In this document: piece after piece, positions 1 to 17,952 of the stretch
Layout: each line of letters starts with the position of its first letter
Position numbering within the stretch: position 1 is the first letter of the stretch
NCBI RefSeq assembly: GCF_011764585.1
Contig: NZ_AP022853.1
Coordinates: 541,501 to 605,500, forward strand
Origin: Sulfurimicrobium lacus
GTDB lineage: Bacteria; Pseudomonadota; Gammaproteobacteria; Burkholderiales; Sulfuricellaceae
Length of the DNA stretch: 64,000 nucleotides
Direction: 5' to 3'
Position numbers and translations under genes: made by a program
The notes under the pieces: model-generated
What the model saw: only the letters and a program-made list of their open reading frames with translations
Database searches by the model: none
Told to the model about the DNA's origin: nothing

Positions 1-1303
1 AACCTTCCAGCGTCAGGACGGCAAAAATGTCGGCTTCGATCAGGGGAGAAAACTGGCGCAACTCATCCAGCGGCAACTCGCTCAGATCGCATTTCCTGCT
101 TTCCGCATGTCGTACTGCCCGCGCCACTGCCTCGTGCGCGTCGCGGAAAGGCAACCCTTTCTTCACCAGGTAATCAGCCAGATCCGTGGCTGTGGCATAA
201 CCCTGGAACGCCGCCTGACGCATGGCGTCCTTGTTCACCGTGATGCCGCCGATCATGTCGGCGTAAATGCGCAGCGTGGCGTTGAGGGTGTCCACGGTGT
301 CGAACAGCGGTTCCTTGTCTTCCTGGTTGTCCTTGTTGTAGGCCAGCGGCTGGGATTTCATCAGGGTCAGCAGCGCCACCAGGTGGCCGTTGATGCGCCC
401 GGTCTTGCCGCGCACCAGTTCCGGTACGTCGGGGTTTTTCTTCTGCGGCATGATGGACGAGCCGGTGCAGAAGCGGTCGGCGATGTCGATGAAGCCGAAG
501 CGCGGGCTCATCCACAGGATCAGTTCTTCAGACAGGCGCGAAAGGTGGGTCATCACCAGCGCGGCGCTGGCGGTAAACTCGATGGCAAAGTCGCGGTCGG
601 ATACGGCGTCCAGGGAGTTCTCGCACACCCCGTCGAAGCCCAGTTCGCGCGCCACCATCTCCCGGTCGATGGGGTAGCTGGTCCCGGCCAGGGCGGCGGC
701 GCCCAGGGGCAGGCGGTTGACGCGCTTGCGGCAATCCTGCAGGCGCTCCCCGTCGCGCTTGAGCATTTCATAGTAAGCCATGAGATGATGGCCGAAGGCG
801 ACCGGCTGTGCCACCTGCAAGTGGGTGAAGCCGGGCATCACCGTGTCGGCATGCTGTTCGGCCAGATCGAGCAGGGCGCCTTGCAGGTTTTTGACCAGTG
901 CGACCAGTGCGTCGATCTCGGCGCGCAGCCACAGGCGCACGTCGGTCGCAACCTGGTCGTTGCGCGAACGCGCGGTGTGCAGCCGTTTGCCGGCGTCGCC
1001 TACCAGGCTGGTGAGGCGTTTTTCGATGTTGAGGTGTACGTCTTCCGCGTCGAGCGACCAGACGAACTGGTCGTTGCGAACCTCCGCCAGGATTTGCGCC
1101 ATGCCGCGCTGGATGGCGGAGAGGTCGTCCGCGTTGAGGATGCCTACGGCATTAAGCATGAGGGCGTGGGCGAGGGAACCCTGGATGTCGCATTCGGCCA
1201 GGCGGCGGTCGAATTCCACCGAGGCGGTGTAGCGTTTGACCAGTTCGGCGACTGGTTCGTTGAAGCGGCCGGACCAAGCCTGTGCCGGATTTTGATCTTG
1301 CAT
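1..1303 (-). CDS. argH: Argininosuccinate lyase, 3' end outside window
   Basis: Last step of arginine synthesis in the cytoplasm: argininosuccinate is split into arginine and fumarate. The frame reads leftward from ATG at 1303 ([14 protein letters not shown]) and is still open at base 1. About 434 codons are present, and some 25 of a usual ~460 residues lie outside. The fumarase/aspartase-superfamily signature [11 protein letters not shown] is near residue 278 and the HTARSRNDQ segment near residue 109, both as in ArgH. The start lies only 30 bp from the divergent sensor-kinase start at 1334, so its promoter must overlap that gene. No defect is seen in the visible part. Confidence 0.95.
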   Translation of the reverse strand, partial: MQDQNPAQAWSGRFNEPVAELVKRYTASVEFDRRLAECDIQGSLAHALMLNAVGILNADDLSAIQRGMAQILAEVRNDQFVWSLDAEDVHLNIEKRLTSLVGDAGKRLHTARSRNDQVATDVRLWLRAEIDALVALVKNLQGALLDLAEQHADTVMPGFTHLQVAQPVAFGHHLMAYYEMLKRDGERLQDCRKRVNRLPLGAAALAGTSYPIDREMVARELGFDGVCENSLDAVSDRDFAIEFTASAALVMTHLSRLSEELILWMSPRFGFIDIADRFCTGSSIMPQKKNPDVPELVRGKTGRINGHLVALLTLMKSQPLAYNKDNQEDKEPLFDTVDTLNATLRIYADMIGGITVNKDAMRQAAFQGYATATDLADYLVKKGLPFRDAHEAVARAVRHAESRKCDLSELPLDELRQFSPLIEADIFAVLTLEG

Positions 1304-1333
1304 CGTGGGGGCGTCTTATTCAGAATTGGGAAC

Positions 1334-2356
1334 ATGGCAAGTATAAATCAAATTCCGCGCCCCCCGGCTGCACTACCCAATTTTTGCAATATGGGCGTCA
1401 GCCTGCGTATTCTCGTGATCGTCAATGGTATGAGTCTGGTGGCGGCGGCTGTGAAAGCGGAGACGCTCAAGGCTGCCTGGCAGGAATTGATGGCGCTGTC
1501 CGTGCTGGTGCAGCCGCTCCTGCTGTTGAGCCTGTTGTTGCTGTGCGCCGGGCGCCGCCTGTTCGCGCGCATGTCTTATTCTGGTGGCATCGCCGCCGTG
1601 GTGGGGCTGGAGTTGGTGCTGGTTACGCTGGTACACGGGCTGGTGCGCGATTTGATGGCTGCGGACGGGGCATTCCAGCTGCAGCGCAATTGGCTGTTCA
1701 CCTTGCTGGTGACCGCTGCTCTGCTGGGCTATTTCAATCTGCGAAGCCGCGCGCTGTCCCCGGCCTTGAGCGAAGCCCGCCTGCAGGCATTGCAGGCGCG
1801 CATCCGTCCGCATTTTCTCTTTAATAGCATCAACGCTGTATTAAGTCTGATTCGTAGCGACCCCCGGCGCGCCGAAACCGCACTGGAAGACATGGCTGAC
1901 CTGTTCCGCGTGTTGATGGCGGATAATCGCCAGTTGGTCCGGCTGGAGCAGGAAGTGGCCTTGTGCCGCCAGTATCTAGGTCTGGAGCAGCTGCGCCTGG
2001 GTGATCGCCTGCGGGTGGCATGGCGTATCGACAAAATGCCGCACGACGCCCTGATTCCGCCCCTGGTGCTTCAACCTTTGCTGGAGAACGCGGTGTACCA
2101 CGGCATCGAGCCTGCTGTGGAGCCTGGAGAGATCAGCGTCGATATATATAGTAGCCGTAACCAGGTTCACCTTCTGCTGCGCAATCCGTACCGCAGCGAG
2201 GGAAGGCACCATGGCGGCAATAAAATGGCTCTGAGCAACATCCGCGAGCGGCTGGCGCTGCATTTCGATGCCGAGGCAAGCCTGACGACCAAGGTGAGCG
2301 ACAACTCATACCAGGTTCACATCGTAATCCCTTATACCAGGGTCGAAGCGAAATGA
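1334..2356 (+). CDS. algZ: LytS/AlgZ-type membrane sensor histidine kinase
   Basis: Inner-membrane histidine kinase of the AlgZ/FimS (His_kinase) family, 340 aa, partner of the response regulator that follows. It has four hydrophobic segments (about residues 22-40, 55-73, 84-104, 120-136), then the His_kinase box with RPHFLFNS (phosphoacceptor His160) and a HATPase region with the N-box LLENAVYHG near residue 240. The ATG at 1334 (MASINQIPRPP) is chosen because the LPNFCNMG segment after it is typical of the AlgZ N-terminus. The frame is open much further upstream, but that part is antisense to argH. It overlaps the next gene by ATGA. The signal sensed is unknown; in Pseudomonas the pair controls alginate and type IV pili. 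Confidence 0.85.
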   Translation: MASINQIPRPPAALPNFCNMGVSLRILVIVNGMSLVAAAVKAETLKAAWQELMALSVLVQPLLLLSLLLLCAGRRLFARMSYSGGIAAVVGLELVLVTLVHGLVRDLMAADGAFQLQRNWLFTLLVTAALLGYFNLRSRALSPALSEARLQALQARIRPHFLFNSINAVLSLIRSDPRRAETALEDMADLFRVLMADNRQLVRLEQEVALCRQYLGLEQLRLGDRLRVAWRIDKMPHDALIPPLVLQPLLENAVYHGIEPAVEPGEISVDIYSSRNQVHLLLRNPYRSEGRHHGGNKMALSNIRERLALHFDAEASLTTKVSDNSYQVHIVIPYTRVEAK

Positions 2357-3114
2357 CGCCACTACTAAGAGTCTTGATCGTGGATGACGAAGCGCCGGCG
2401 CGCAATCGCCTGCGCGACGTGTTGGCGGACTGTGCGGGCGAAATGCCGGTTACGGTGGTTGGCGAGGCCGTGTCCGGGAGGGCTGCACTGCAATGGCTGG
2501 AAAATAATGCGGCCGACGTGGCGCTGCTCGATATCCACATGCCGCTGATGGATGGTATCGAGCTGGCGCGGCACATGCAGCGGTTGCCGGCGCCGCCCGC
2601 GATCGTGTTCAGCACCGCGTTCGATCAGCACGCTATCGAGGCTTTCGAAGTGAATGCCATAGATTATCTTCTCAAGCCAGTGCGCAAGGAGCGCCTGCTG
2701 GCCGCGCTGCGCAAGGCTCAGGCCTTCACCCCAGAGCGTCTTGGCGGGTTGGTGCATCAGGCGCGCCAGCACCTGAGTGTGACGGAGCGCGGCAAGATCA
2801 TCCTGATACCGTTGGAAGACATCGTCTATCTGCATGCGGAGCAGAAATATGTCACAATCAGAACGCGGGCGCGTGAATTTTTGAGCGAAGAATCCCTCAC
2901 GCATCTGGAGCAGGAGTTCGGCCCGCGCTTCTTGCGCATCCATCGCAACTGTATCGTTGCGAAGGAGTACGTTGCCGGCTTCGAAAAACAGAGTCATGGT
3001 GAAGACGTCGAAGCGGGTGCCGCCGCCTGGGTGGTAGTGCTTCGCGGCATGGAAGAGAGGCTGCCGATCAGTCGTCGCCATCGGCATGTCGTCAGGGATA
3101 TTGGCAAAGCCTGA
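2353..3114 (+). CDS. algR: LytTR-family response regulator (AlgR-like)
   Basis: Cytoplasmic response regulator of 253 aa, translationally coupled to the kinase by an ATGA overlap. The receiver domain covers about residues 5-120, with acidic pair DD at 11-12, phosphoacceptor Asp60 in LLDIHMP and a conserved Lys in YLLKPV near residue 108. A LytTR DNA-binding domain fills about residues 145-245. LytTR proteins bind direct repeats upstream of target genes; no target can be named from this window. The next downstream features are tRNA genes with their own promoter, so the pair probably forms a two-gene operon. Confidence 0.9.
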   Translation: MTPLLRVLIVDDEAPARNRLRDVLADCAGEMPVTVVGEAVSGRAALQWLENNAADVALLDIHMPLMDGIELARHMQRLPAPPAIVFSTAFDQHAIEAFEVNAIDYLLKPVRKERLLAALRKAQAFTPERLGGLVHQARQHLSVTERGKIILIPLEDIVYLHAEQKYVTIRTRAREFLSEESLTHLEQEFGPRFLRIHRNCIVAKEYVAGFEKQSHGEDVEAGAAAWVVVLRGMEERLPISRRHRHVVRDIGKA

Positions 3115-3146
3115 TGGGCGGATTTATAAATCTCTCCACATTGCAG

Positions 3147-3175
3147 TTGACATCCTGCGCGAAAAAACAGAGAAT
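3147..3175 (+). promoter_or_regulatory. Sigma-70 promoter of the tRNA-tuf operon
   Basis: A perfect -35 TTGACA (3147-3152) is followed by a 17-bp spacer and -10 GAGAAT (3170-3175). The bases after the -10 are AGCGCGC, a GC-rich discriminator typical of stable-RNA promoters under stringent (ppGpp) control. The predicted start (~3182) is 8 bases before tRNA-Tyr. The stringent-control reading is inference. Confidence 0.75.
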
Positions 3176-3189
3176 AGCGCGCTTCATTC

Positions 3190-3274
3190 GGTGGGGTTCC
3201 CGAGCGGTCAAAGGGATCAGACTGTAAATCTGACGGCTCTGCCTTCGAAGGTTCGAATCCTTCCCCCACCACCA
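3190..3274 (+). tRNA. tyrT: tRNA-Tyr (GTA)
   Basis: 85-nt class II tRNA with acceptor arms GGTGGGG/CCCCACC, anticodon GTA at 3224-3226, a long variable arm, the TTCGAAT T-loop and an encoded 3' ACCA. First gene of the tRNA-tuf operon. Confidence 0.95.
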
Positions 3275-3331
3275 AGGATAATTAGGGTGCTAAGACGGCC
3301 AAATGGCCGTTGTTGGTCGATAAGTAAAACT

Positions 3332-3405
3332 GCGGGTGTAGCTCAATGGTAGAGCAGAAGTTTTCCAAACTTACGACGAGGGTTCGATTCCCTTCACCCG
3401 CTCCA
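3332..3405 (+). tRNA. glyT: tRNA-Gly (TCC)
   Basis: 74-nt tRNA with acceptor arms GCGGGTG/CACCCGC, anticodon TCC at 3364-3366, T-loop TTCGATT and encoded CCA. Second gene of the tRNA-tuf operon, in the same order (Tyr, Gly, Thr, tuf) as E. coli tufB. Confidence 0.95.
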
Positions 3406-3412
3406 GGTTGCT

Positions 3413-3487
<75 letters not shown>

Positions 3488-3520
3488 TTTTAATTTCGCG
3501 CTAGAGAGGACGACTAGATC

Positions 3521-4711
3521 ATGGCAAAAGGTAAGTTTGAGCGTACCAAACCGCACGTAAACGTGGGGACGATTGGCCACGTGGATCATGGCAAGACGAC
3601 TTTGACGGCAGCGATCACGACGATCCTGTCGAAGAAGTTTGGTGGTGAAGCCAAAGGCTACGACCAGATCGACAGCGCGCCGGAAGAAAAGGCACGCGGT
3701 ATCACCATCAATACCGCCCACGTTGAATACGAAACCGCCGCACGTCACTACGCGCACGTTGACTGCCCGGGCCACGCCGACTATGTGAAAAACATGATCA
3801 CTGGCGCCGCGCAAATGGACGGCGCCATCCTGGTCGTGTCCGCTGCCGACGGCCCCATGCCCCAGACCCGCGAACACATCCTGCTCGCCCGTCAGGTCGG
3901 CGTACCGTACATCATCGTCTACATGAACAAAGCCGACATGGTCGACGACCCCGAGTTGCTCGAACTGGTCGAAATGGAAGTGCGCGAACTGCTCTCCAAG
4001 TACGACTTCCCCGGCGACGACACCCCGATCATCATCGGCAGTGCCCTAAAAGCACTGGAAGGCGACCAAAGCGACATCGGCGAACCCTCCATCTTCAAAC
4101 TGGCCGACGCCCTCGACAGCTACATCCCCCAACCGGAACGCGCCATCGACGGCACCTTCCTCATGCCGGTGGAAGACGTATTCTCCATCTCCGGTCGCGG
4201 CACCGTGGTAACGGGTCGTATCGAACGCGGCATCGTCAAGGTTGGTGAAGAAGTTGAAATCGTCGGCATCAAGCCCACCATCAAGACCACCTGCACCGGC
4301 GTCGAAATGTTCCGCAAACTGCTCGACCAAGGTCAGGCAGGCGACAACGTCGGCGTGCTGCTGCGCGGCACCAAGCGTGAAGAAGTCGAACGCGGCCAAG
4401 TGTTGGCCAAGCCCGGCTCCATCACCCCGCACACCAAGTTCTCCGCCGAGATCTACGTGCTGAGCAAGGACGAAGGTGGTCGTCACACCCCGTTCTTCCA
4501 AGGCTACCGTCCTCAGTTCTACTTCCGTACCACAGACGTGACCGGCGCGATCGAGCTGCCTGCCGGCACCGAAATGGTGATGCCTGGCGACAACGTCTCC
4601 ATCAACGTGGCGCTGATTCAGCCGATCGCCATGGAAGAAGGCCTGCGCTTCGCGATTCGCGAAGGTGGTCGTACCGTCGGCGCTGGTGTGGTTGCCAAGG
4701 TAATCGAGTAA
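3521..4711 (+). CDS. tufB: Elongation factor Tu, copy 1
   Basis: EF-Tu, 396 aa, a GTPase that carries aminoacyl-tRNA to the ribosome. GTP-binding motifs are in order: GHVDHGKT near residue 18, DCPGHADY near 80, NKAD near 135; beta-barrel domains 2 and 3 follow. It lies directly after the tRNA genes. The protein is identical to the second copy at 20076-21266. I count only six base differences between the two genes, all silent, which points to continuing gene conversion. The start is ATG with AGAGG upstream. Confidence 0.98.
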   Translation: MAKGKFERTKPHVNVGTIGHVDHGKTTLTAAITTILSKKFGGEAKGYDQIDSAPEEKARGITINTAHVEYETAARHYAHVDCPGHADYVKNMITGAAQMDGAILVVSAADGPMPQTREHILLARQVGVPYIIVYMNKADMVDDPELLELVEMEVRELLSKYDFPGDDTPIIIGSALKALEGDQSDIGEPSIFKLADALDSYIPQPERAIDGTFLMPVEDVFSISGRGTVVTGRIERGIVKVGEEVEIVGIKPTIKTTCTGVEMFRKLLDQGQAGDNVGVLLRGTKREEVERGQVLAKPGSITPHTKFSAEIYVLSKDEGGRHTPFFQGYRPQFYFRTTDVTGAIELPAGTEMVMPGDNVSINVALIQPIAMEEGLRFAIREGGRTVGAGVVAKVIE

Positions 4712-4727
4712 TCATTCTTGGTGATCG

Positions 4728-4763
4728 GCGATGGGTGATGGGGTAAGCCCCATTACCCATCGC
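4728..4763 (+). terminator. Hairpin terminator after tuf copy 1
   Basis: A 16-bp stem (4728-4743 with 4748-4763, one G-U pair) and a 4-base loop TAAG, followed by a T-rich stretch TGTTTACCATTTT. It lies between the tuf stop and tRNA-Trp, so it probably ends or attenuates the tRNA-tuf transcript. Confidence 0.65.
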
Positions 4764-4782
4764 TGTTTACCATTTTAAGAAT

Positions 4783-4858
4783 AGGCCAGTAGCTCAATTG
4801 GCAGAGTATCGGTCTCCAAAACCGAGGGTTGGGGGTTCGAGGCCCTCCTGGCCTGCCA
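4783..4858 (+). tRNA. trpT: tRNA-Trp (CCA)
   Basis: 76-nt tRNA with acceptor arms AGGCCAG/CTGGCCT, anticodon CCA at 4816-4818, T-loop TTCGAGG and encoded 3' GCCA. It precedes secE by 61 bases, the common tRNA-Trp-secE-nusG arrangement of proteobacteria. Confidence 0.95.
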
Positions 4859-4919
4859 TTCACAGCCGGCAATGCGGGTGTGGTAAATGATCCGCTTTGC
4901 AGTGGCAAAATAAATACAA

Positions 4920-5273
4920 ATGACGAAAACAGACAAAATAAAGTTGGCACTGGCGTTTCTTCTGCTCATGGCGGGTGTCGCTGGCTATTATTATTTTTCG
5001 GACTCTGCCCCTGTGGTGCGTTTGATAATAGTGCTGGCTGGCGTAGCAGCTGCTGCCGGAGTGGCCTGGACGGCGCAGCCGGGTAAGCAGTTTTTCGCTT
5101 TCAGCAAGGAGTCGGTGGCCGAAACCCGCAGGGTGGTGTGGCCGACCCGCAAGGAAACAGTACAGACTACTGGTGTGGTATTCATCCTGGTTGTCGTGGT
5201 GGCCTTGTTTTTGTGGGTGGTGGACGCCAGCCTGATGTGGCTGGTGCAGTTGCTGATAGGGCAGGGGGCTTAA
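4920..5273 (+). CDS. secE: Preprotein translocase subunit SecE
   Basis: Small essential membrane subunit of the SecYEG channel, 117 aa. Three hydrophobic helices are visible (about residues 8-27, 33-50, 85-112). The conserved cytoplasmic segment [14 protein letters not shown] before the last helix is the hallmark of SecE. The three-helix form is as in E. coli. The stop codon overlaps the nusG start (TAATG), so the two are coupled. Confidence 0.95.
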   Translation: MTKTDKIKLALAFLLLMAGVAGYYYFSDSAPVVRLIIVLAGVAAAAGVAWTAQPGKQFFAFSKESVAETRRVVWPTRKETVQTTGVVFILVVVVALFLWVVDASLMWLVQLLIGQGA

Positions 5274-5806
5274 TGACAATGCGCTGGTATGTGATACACG
5301 CCTACTCGGGATTCGAGAAGAGCGTGCAGCGTGCATTGCTGGAGCGCATCGAGCGCGCCGGCATGCAGGATAAATTCGGCGAAATTCTGGTGCCGCAGGA
5401 AGAAGTGGTTGAGATGAAGGGCGGCCAGAAGTCCATCAGTGAGCGCAAGTTCTTTCCGGGCTATGTATTCGCCCAGATGGAGATGACCGACGAGACGTGG
5501 CACCTAGTGAAGAGCACGCCCAAGGTAACTGGCTTTGTCGGCGGTAGCGGCAACAAGCCCACGCCGATCAGCGACAAGGAAGTGGCGGCCATCCTGCAGC
5601 AGATCCAGGAAGGTGTTGAGAAGCCGAAGCCAAAAGTCCTGTTCGAAGTGGGCGAAGCGGTGCGCGTTACCGAAGGCCCGTTCAATGATTTTCATGGCAT
5701 GGTCGAAGAAGTCAATTACGACAAGAACAAGCTGCGCGTGTCGGTACTGATTTTTGGTCGTGCAACGCCGGTCGAGCTTGATTTCGGCCAGGTCGAGAAG
5801 GCATAA
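5273..5806 (+). CDS. nusG: Transcription antitermination factor NusG
   Basis: 177 aa. NusG binds the RNA polymerase clamp and links transcription to Rho and to ribosomes. The NGN domain begins at once ([14 protein letters not shown]) and the KOW motif lies near residues 125-150 ([18 protein letters not shown]). The start is the ATG overlapping the secE stop (TAATG); the frame is open upstream but that part lies inside secE. Normal length. Confidence 0.96.
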   Translation: MTMRWYVIHAYSGFEKSVQRALLERIERAGMQDKFGEILVPQEEVVEMKGGQKSISERKFFPGYVFAQMEMTDETWHLVKSTPKVTGFVGGSGNKPTPISDKEVAAILQQIQEGVEKPKPKVLFEVGEAVRVTEGPFNDFHGMVEEVNYDKNKLRVSVLIFGRATPVELDFGQVEKA

Positions 5807-5985
5807 AAAAACAAGTTTAACGGCGGGCTGGAACGCGGGGTTCCAGGCATGCTGAAGTGTGTGCCGGCATAACCGGCACATGTATTACGGGAAGGGCATC
5901 GGCTTTTGGCGCGGTAATTTCAGTGCCGGAAAGCCCCGGTTTTCAGTCCGATGTCCGCTAGACCCATTCATAAGGAGTAGTTGAA
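5807..5985 (+). promoter_or_regulatory. rplK mRNA leader with two hairpins
   Basis: 179 bp between nusG and rplK. It holds two perfect hairpins: CTGGAAC/GTTCCAG (5828-5846) and TGTGCCGG/CCGGCACA (5860-5880). Neither is followed by a T tract. In E. coli, L1 represses the L11-L1 mRNA through a leader structure before rplK; this region is in the right place for that, but I did not identify the L1 site itself. Confidence 0.45.
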
Positions 5986-6417
5986 GTGGCAAAGAAAATT
6001 ATTGGCTACATCAAGCTGCAGGTGCCGGCTGGCAAAGCAAACCCCAGCCCCCCTATCGGCCCGGCTCTGGGTCAGCGCGGCTTGAATATCATGGAATTCT
6101 GCAAGGCGTTCAACGCCGCAACGCAGGGTGTCGAAGTCGGTCTGCCGATTCCGGTGGTGATTACCGCCTACGCGGACAAGAGCTTCACTTTCATCATGAA
6201 GACTCCGCCTGCCACCATTCTGATCAAGAAGGCGGCCGGCCTCCAGAAGGGTAGTCCGCGTCCTCATACCGACAAGGTCGGCAAGCTGACGCGTGCCCAG
6301 GCGGAAGAAATCGCCACGACCAAAATGCCCGATCTGACCGCAGCCGACATGGACGCGGCGGTGCGCACCATCGCTGGCAGCGCGCGCAGCATGGGTATCG
6401 AAGTTGAGGGGGTGTGA
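5986..6417 (+). CDS. rplK: 50S ribosomal protein L11
   Basis: 143 aa, part of the GTPase-associated centre; needed for RelA activation. The N-terminal [33 protein letters not shown] region (proline-rich, drug-binding face) and the C-terminal rRNA-binding domain are normal. The start codon is GTG with an AAGGAG ribosome-binding site. The stop is one base before the rplA start, so the genes are coupled. Confidence 0.97.
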   Translation: MAKKIIGYIKLQVPAGKANPSPPIGPALGQRGLNIMEFCKAFNAATQGVEVGLPIPVVITAYADKSFTFIMKTPPATILIKKAAGLQKGSPRPHTDKVGKLTRAQAEEIATTKMPDLTAADMDAAVRTIAGSARSMGIEVEGV

Positions 6418-6418
6418 C

Positions 6419-7114
6419 ATGGCAAAACTGTCCAAACGTATGAAAGCACTCAAGGGTTCGGTAGATCGTACCAAGCTGTATCCCTTGGGTGATGCGCTGA
6501 CGCTGGTGAAAAAGAACGCCAACGCCAAATTCGACGAATCCATCGACATCGCCGTGAACCTCGGCATCGATGCACGTAAATCCGACCAACTGGTGCGCGG
6601 CTCCGTCGTGCTGCCGCGTGGCACGGGTAAAAGTGTGCGTGTGGCCGTGTTCGCGCAGGGCGACAACGCCAAGGCGGCGAAAGACGCCGGTGCGGATATC
6701 GTTGGTTTCGACGACCTGGCTGCCGATGTCAAGGCCGGGAAAATGGATTTCGACGTGGTGATTGCCACGCCTGACGCGATGCGCGTAGTGGGCGCCCTGG
6801 GCCAGATTCTCGGTCCGCGCGGCCTGATGCCTAACCCCAAGGTTGGCACCGTGACTCCTAACGTGGCGGAAGCGGTCAAGAACGCCAAGGCTGGTCAGGT
6901 TCAATACCGCACCGACAAGGGCGGCATCGTGCAGTGCACGATCGGCCGCGCTTCGTTCGGCGAAGATGCACTCAAGGAAAACCTGCTGGCTCTGGTCGAT
7001 GCATTGAACAAAGCCCGCCCGGCTGCATCCAAAGGTGTGTATCTGAAGAAAATCGCTGTCTCCAGCACCATGGGGGCAGGCGTCAGGGTGGATCAGTCCA
7101 CGCTGGCTGCGTAA
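6419..7114 (+). CDS. rplA: 50S ribosomal protein L1
   Basis: 231 aa, L1-stalk protein and, in many bacteria, translational repressor of the rplK-rplA mRNA. The start at MAKLSKRMK (6419) is chosen over an upstream in-frame ATG at 6404 that lies inside rplK. The L1 signature [14 protein letters not shown] is at about residues 128-141. Usual length. Confidence 0.97.
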   Translation: MAKLSKRMKALKGSVDRTKLYPLGDALTLVKKNANAKFDESIDIAVNLGIDARKSDQLVRGSVVLPRGTGKSVRVAVFAQGDNAKAAKDAGADIVGFDDLAADVKAGKMDFDVVIATPDAMRVVGALGQILGPRGLMPNPKVGTVTPNVAEAVKNAKAGQVQYRTDKGGIVQCTIGRASFGEDALKENLLALVDALNKARPAASKGVYLKKIAVSSTMGAGVRVDQSTLAA

Positions 7115-7387
7115 AAGTTTGGGGATGCCGGCGTTCGCGCCGGCTTCGGTCCAAGACCGTGGGGACGGAAAACGCGAGTTTGACGTTTAATTGCCTGGCG
7201 TTATACAGGCTCCCTACGCAGACGGTGTAGCCCCGAGAAAGAATGCCGGGAAACGCTCCATAACATGGAGCGGGTCCAAAGATGTTGCGCTGTAACAGGC
7301 AGAACACTGGAATTCTGATCAGGTCGCCGTAGGGTGGCATGTGCGCAAGCAGATGCCGTTTGTTGGCTTGATAGGAGAGAAAGACTC
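7115..7387 (+). ncRNA. rplJ (L10) leader
   Basis: 273-bp non-coding leader before rplJ. It contains the CCTACGCAGACGGTG segment (about 7213-7227) that I recognise from L10 leaders of beta/gammaproteobacteria, flanked by self-complementary sequence (for example CGCTCCATAACATGGAGCG at 7254-7272). In E. coli the L10-L7/L12 complex binds this leader and represses rplJL translation. Identification is by motif and position; a covariance-model search would settle it. Confidence 0.75.
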
Positions 7388-7879
7388 GTGAGTCTCAATC
7401 TGGAAGATAAAAAAGCCGTTGTTGCCGAGGTCGCAGAAGAGATCGCCAAGGCTCAGACCGTAGTTCTGGCTGAGTACAATGGCATCAAGGTCGCCGATCT
7501 GACCGTGTTGCGCAGCAAAGCCCGCGAATCGGGTGTGTTCCTTCGCGTCGTGAAGAACACCCTGGTGCGTCGTGCTGTCGCCGACACCCAGTTCGCACCT
7601 CTGGCTGAACAGATGACCGGTCCGCTGATTTATAGCGTTTCAGCTGATCCGGTTGCTGCCGCCAAGATCTTGAACGATTTTGCGAAGGGTAACGACAAGC
7701 TGGTGCTGAAGGCGGGTTCATACGCAGGCAAGGTGTTGGACAAGGCGGGCGTGCAAGCGCTGGCATCCATTCCGAGCCGTGATGAACTGCTGTCCAAACT
7801 GCTGGGCGTAATGAAGGCTCCTGTATCCGGTTTTGCCGGTGCAATGGCTGCCCTGGCCAAACAGCGCGAAACAGCTTAA
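7388..7879 (+). CDS. rplJ: 50S ribosomal protein L10
   Basis: 163 aa, anchors L7/L12 dimers at the stalk base and represses its own operon. The GTG at 7388 (MSLNLEDKK) fits family N-termini and is preceded by AGGAG at 7373-7377; the longer in-frame extension begins inside the leader. The C-terminal helix ([17 protein letters not shown]) that carries L7/L12 is present. Confidence 0.96.
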   Translation: MSLNLEDKKAVVAEVAEEIAKAQTVVLAEYNGIKVADLTVLRSKARESGVFLRVVKNTLVRRAVADTQFAPLAEQMTGPLIYSVSADPVAAAKILNDFAKGNDKLVLKAGSYAGKVLDKAGVQALASIPSRDELLSKLLGVMKAPVSGFAGAMAALAKQRETA

Positions 7880-7932
7880 TCCGCGAAGCCGCGTAATCAA
7901 TTTGTCAAAAGATTTGAATTAGGAGTATTGAA

Positions 7933-8304
7933 ATGGCTGTTACTGCAGAAGACATTCTCGAAGCCGTAGGCGCGATGACTGTAATGGAACTGAATGACCT
8001 GGTTAAGGCATTTGAAGAAAAATTTGGCGTTTCTGCTGCTTCCATGGCTATGGCCGCACCGGGTGCTGGTGCTGCTGCCGCGGTTGAAGAAAAGACCGAA
8101 TTCGACGTCATCCTGACCGGTGCCGGCGACAACAAGGTCAACACCATCAAGGTAGTTCGCACCATCACCGGTCTCGGCCTGAAAGAAGCCAAAGACCTGG
8201 TTGACGGCGCTCCCAAAGCAGTTAAGGAAGGCGTGTCCAAGGCTGATGCCGATGCTGTTGCCAAGCAACTGATCGAAGCCGGCGCGACTTGCGAAGTCAA
8301 GTAA
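7933..8304 (+). CDS. rplL: 50S ribosomal protein L7/L12
   Basis: 123 aa, multi-copy stalk protein that recruits translational GTPases. It has an N-terminal dimerisation domain (residues 1-35), an alanine/glycine-rich hinge (about 38-55) and a C-terminal domain with [17 protein letters not shown] strong AGGAG ribosome-binding site precedes it, as expected for a protein made at four or more copies per ribosome. Confidence 0.97.
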   Translation: MAVTAEDILEAVGAMTVMELNDLVKAFEEKFGVSAASMAMAAPGAGAAAAVEEKTEFDVILTGAGDNKVNTIKVVRTITGLGLKEAKDLVDGAPKAVKEGVSKADADAVAKQLIEAGATCEVK

Positions 8305-8326
8305 GCGGTTTTTGAAGTGCGGAGTC

Positions 8327-8354
8327 AGGCTGGTGGGAAACCACCAGCCTTTTT
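8327..8354 (+). terminator. rplL-rpoB attenuator
   Basis: A perfect 10-bp stem AGGCTGGTGG/CCACCAGCCT with a GAAA loop, followed by five T (8350-8354). It lies 22 bases after the rplL stop and 100 bp before rpoB. In E. coli a leaky terminator at this point sets the ratio of ribosomal protein to RNA polymerase; the same role is inferred here. Confidence 0.85.
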
Positions 8355-8455
8355 CCGCTTCTCGCTTCATTTTATCTAGAAGCTAGAAGAAACGCGGCGA
8401 CAGCCGCTACGTTTCTTCTATCCTCTGCTGTAGCAGGTACTCCATGGAGATCTCA

Positions 8456-12589
<4,134 letters not shown>

Positions 12590-12594
12590 TAAAG

Positions 12595-12709
12595 TTGTCA
12601 GCCATCAGCCGTCAGCATTCGCAGGCTCAGTGCGAATGTTGGCGGGGAGTCTGAAGTAATTTTTGTATTTAAAGATTTTAGCTGACAGCTGCAAGCTGAT
12701 AGCGGAAAG
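12595..12709. repeat. Heptamer-phased inverted repeat, rpoB-rpoC spacer
   Basis: The left arm (12595-12615) is three heptamers ending in TCAG: TTGTCAG, CCATCAG, CCGTCAG. The right arm (12682-12709) is CTGACAG, CTGCAAG, CTGATAG, CGGAAAG. The arms are complementary. Between them is a perfect 8-bp inverted repeat CATTCGCA/TGCGAATG (12616-12638). The right arm ends 9 bases before the rpoC ribosome-binding site GGAGG (12718-12722). Same design as the cbbL-cbbS spacer. Confidence 0.8.
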
Positions 12710-12727
12710 CCAAAACTGGAGGTTTTC

Positions 12728-16923
<4,196 letters not shown>

Positions 16924-16927
<4 letters not shown>

Positions 16928-16952
16928 CAGCGGGGTGTTAACTCAATAAAAT
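16924..16952 (+). promoter_or_regulatory. Promoter of the str operon
   Basis: A perfect -35 TTGACA (16924-16929), 17-bp spacer and -10 TAAAAT (16947-16952). The -35 contains the rpoC stop codon. It drives rpsL-rpsG-fusA-tuf, with a ~90-base leader. Confidence 0.75.
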
Positions 16953-17004
16953 CCTGAGTCTTTTTACATCCGGGCGAATCTGCTCGGGCGCAGGATTGAA
17001 TTCA

Positions 17005-17034
17005 GGGGCGGCCTGGCCGTCCCGTCATTTTTAT
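17005..17034 (+). terminator. Hairpin before rpsL
   Basis: A 7-bp stem GGGGCGG/CCGTCCC (one G-U pair), loop CCTGG, then GTCATTTTTATTT. It resembles an intrinsic terminator but lies downstream of the str promoter and 15 bases before rpsL, so it could attenuate both rpoBC read-through and str transcripts. Confidence 0.45.
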
Positions 17035-17049
17035 TTAGGAATTTAACGC

Positions 17050-17427
17050 ATGCCAACCATCAACCAATTAGTGCGCAAGCCACGCACCCTGCAGAAAGAA
17101 AAGAGCAAGGTGCCTGCGTTGGAGAGCTGCCCGCAGCGTCGCGGTGTTTGCACTCGTGTTTACACCACCACGCCGAAAAAGCCGAACTCCGCTTTGCGTA
17201 AGGTTGCCAAGGTGCGCCTGACCAACGGGTTCGAGGTGATCAGCTACATCGGTGGCGAAGGTCACAACCTGCAGGAGCACTCGGTCGTGCTGATTCGTGG
17301 TGGTCGTGTAAAAGACTTGCCAGGTGTGCGTTACCACACGGTGCGCGGTAGCCTTGATACCGCGGGCGTGAAAGATCGTAAACAGAGCCGTTCCAAGTAC
17401 GGTGCGAAGCGTCCTAAAGCCGCTTAA
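17050..17427 (+). CDS. rpsL: 30S ribosomal protein S12
   Basis: 125 aa, decoding-centre protein. The [18 protein letters not shown] segment (about residues 38-55) carries the conserved Lys at the usual streptomycin-resistance position, and the [15 protein letters not shown] segment is intact, so the sequence looks streptomycin-sensitive. First gene of the str operon. Confidence 0.98.
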   Translation: MPTINQLVRKPRTLQKEKSKVPALESCPQRRGVCTRVYTTTPKKPNSALRKVAKVRLTNGFEVISYIGGEGHNLQEHSVVLIRGGRVKDLPGVRYHTVRGSLDTAGVKDRKQSRSKYGAKRPKAA

Positions 17428-17447
17428 ATTGATTGATTGAGGTATAG

Positions 17448-17921
<474 letters not shown>

Positions 17922-17952
17922 TCAGTACCAGTCAAATTAAGGTTGCATAGCT

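Noticed and set aside
107-2356. 749-aa open frame running from argH antisense into the sensor kinase
   Set aside because: The first ~400 codons are antisense to argH, whose signature motifs are clear on the other strand; only the part from 1334 matches a real family.
12595-12709. CRISPR-like array in the rpoB-rpoC spacer
   Set aside because: The unit is only 7 bases, without spacers, and the arms are inverted; no cas genes occur in the window.
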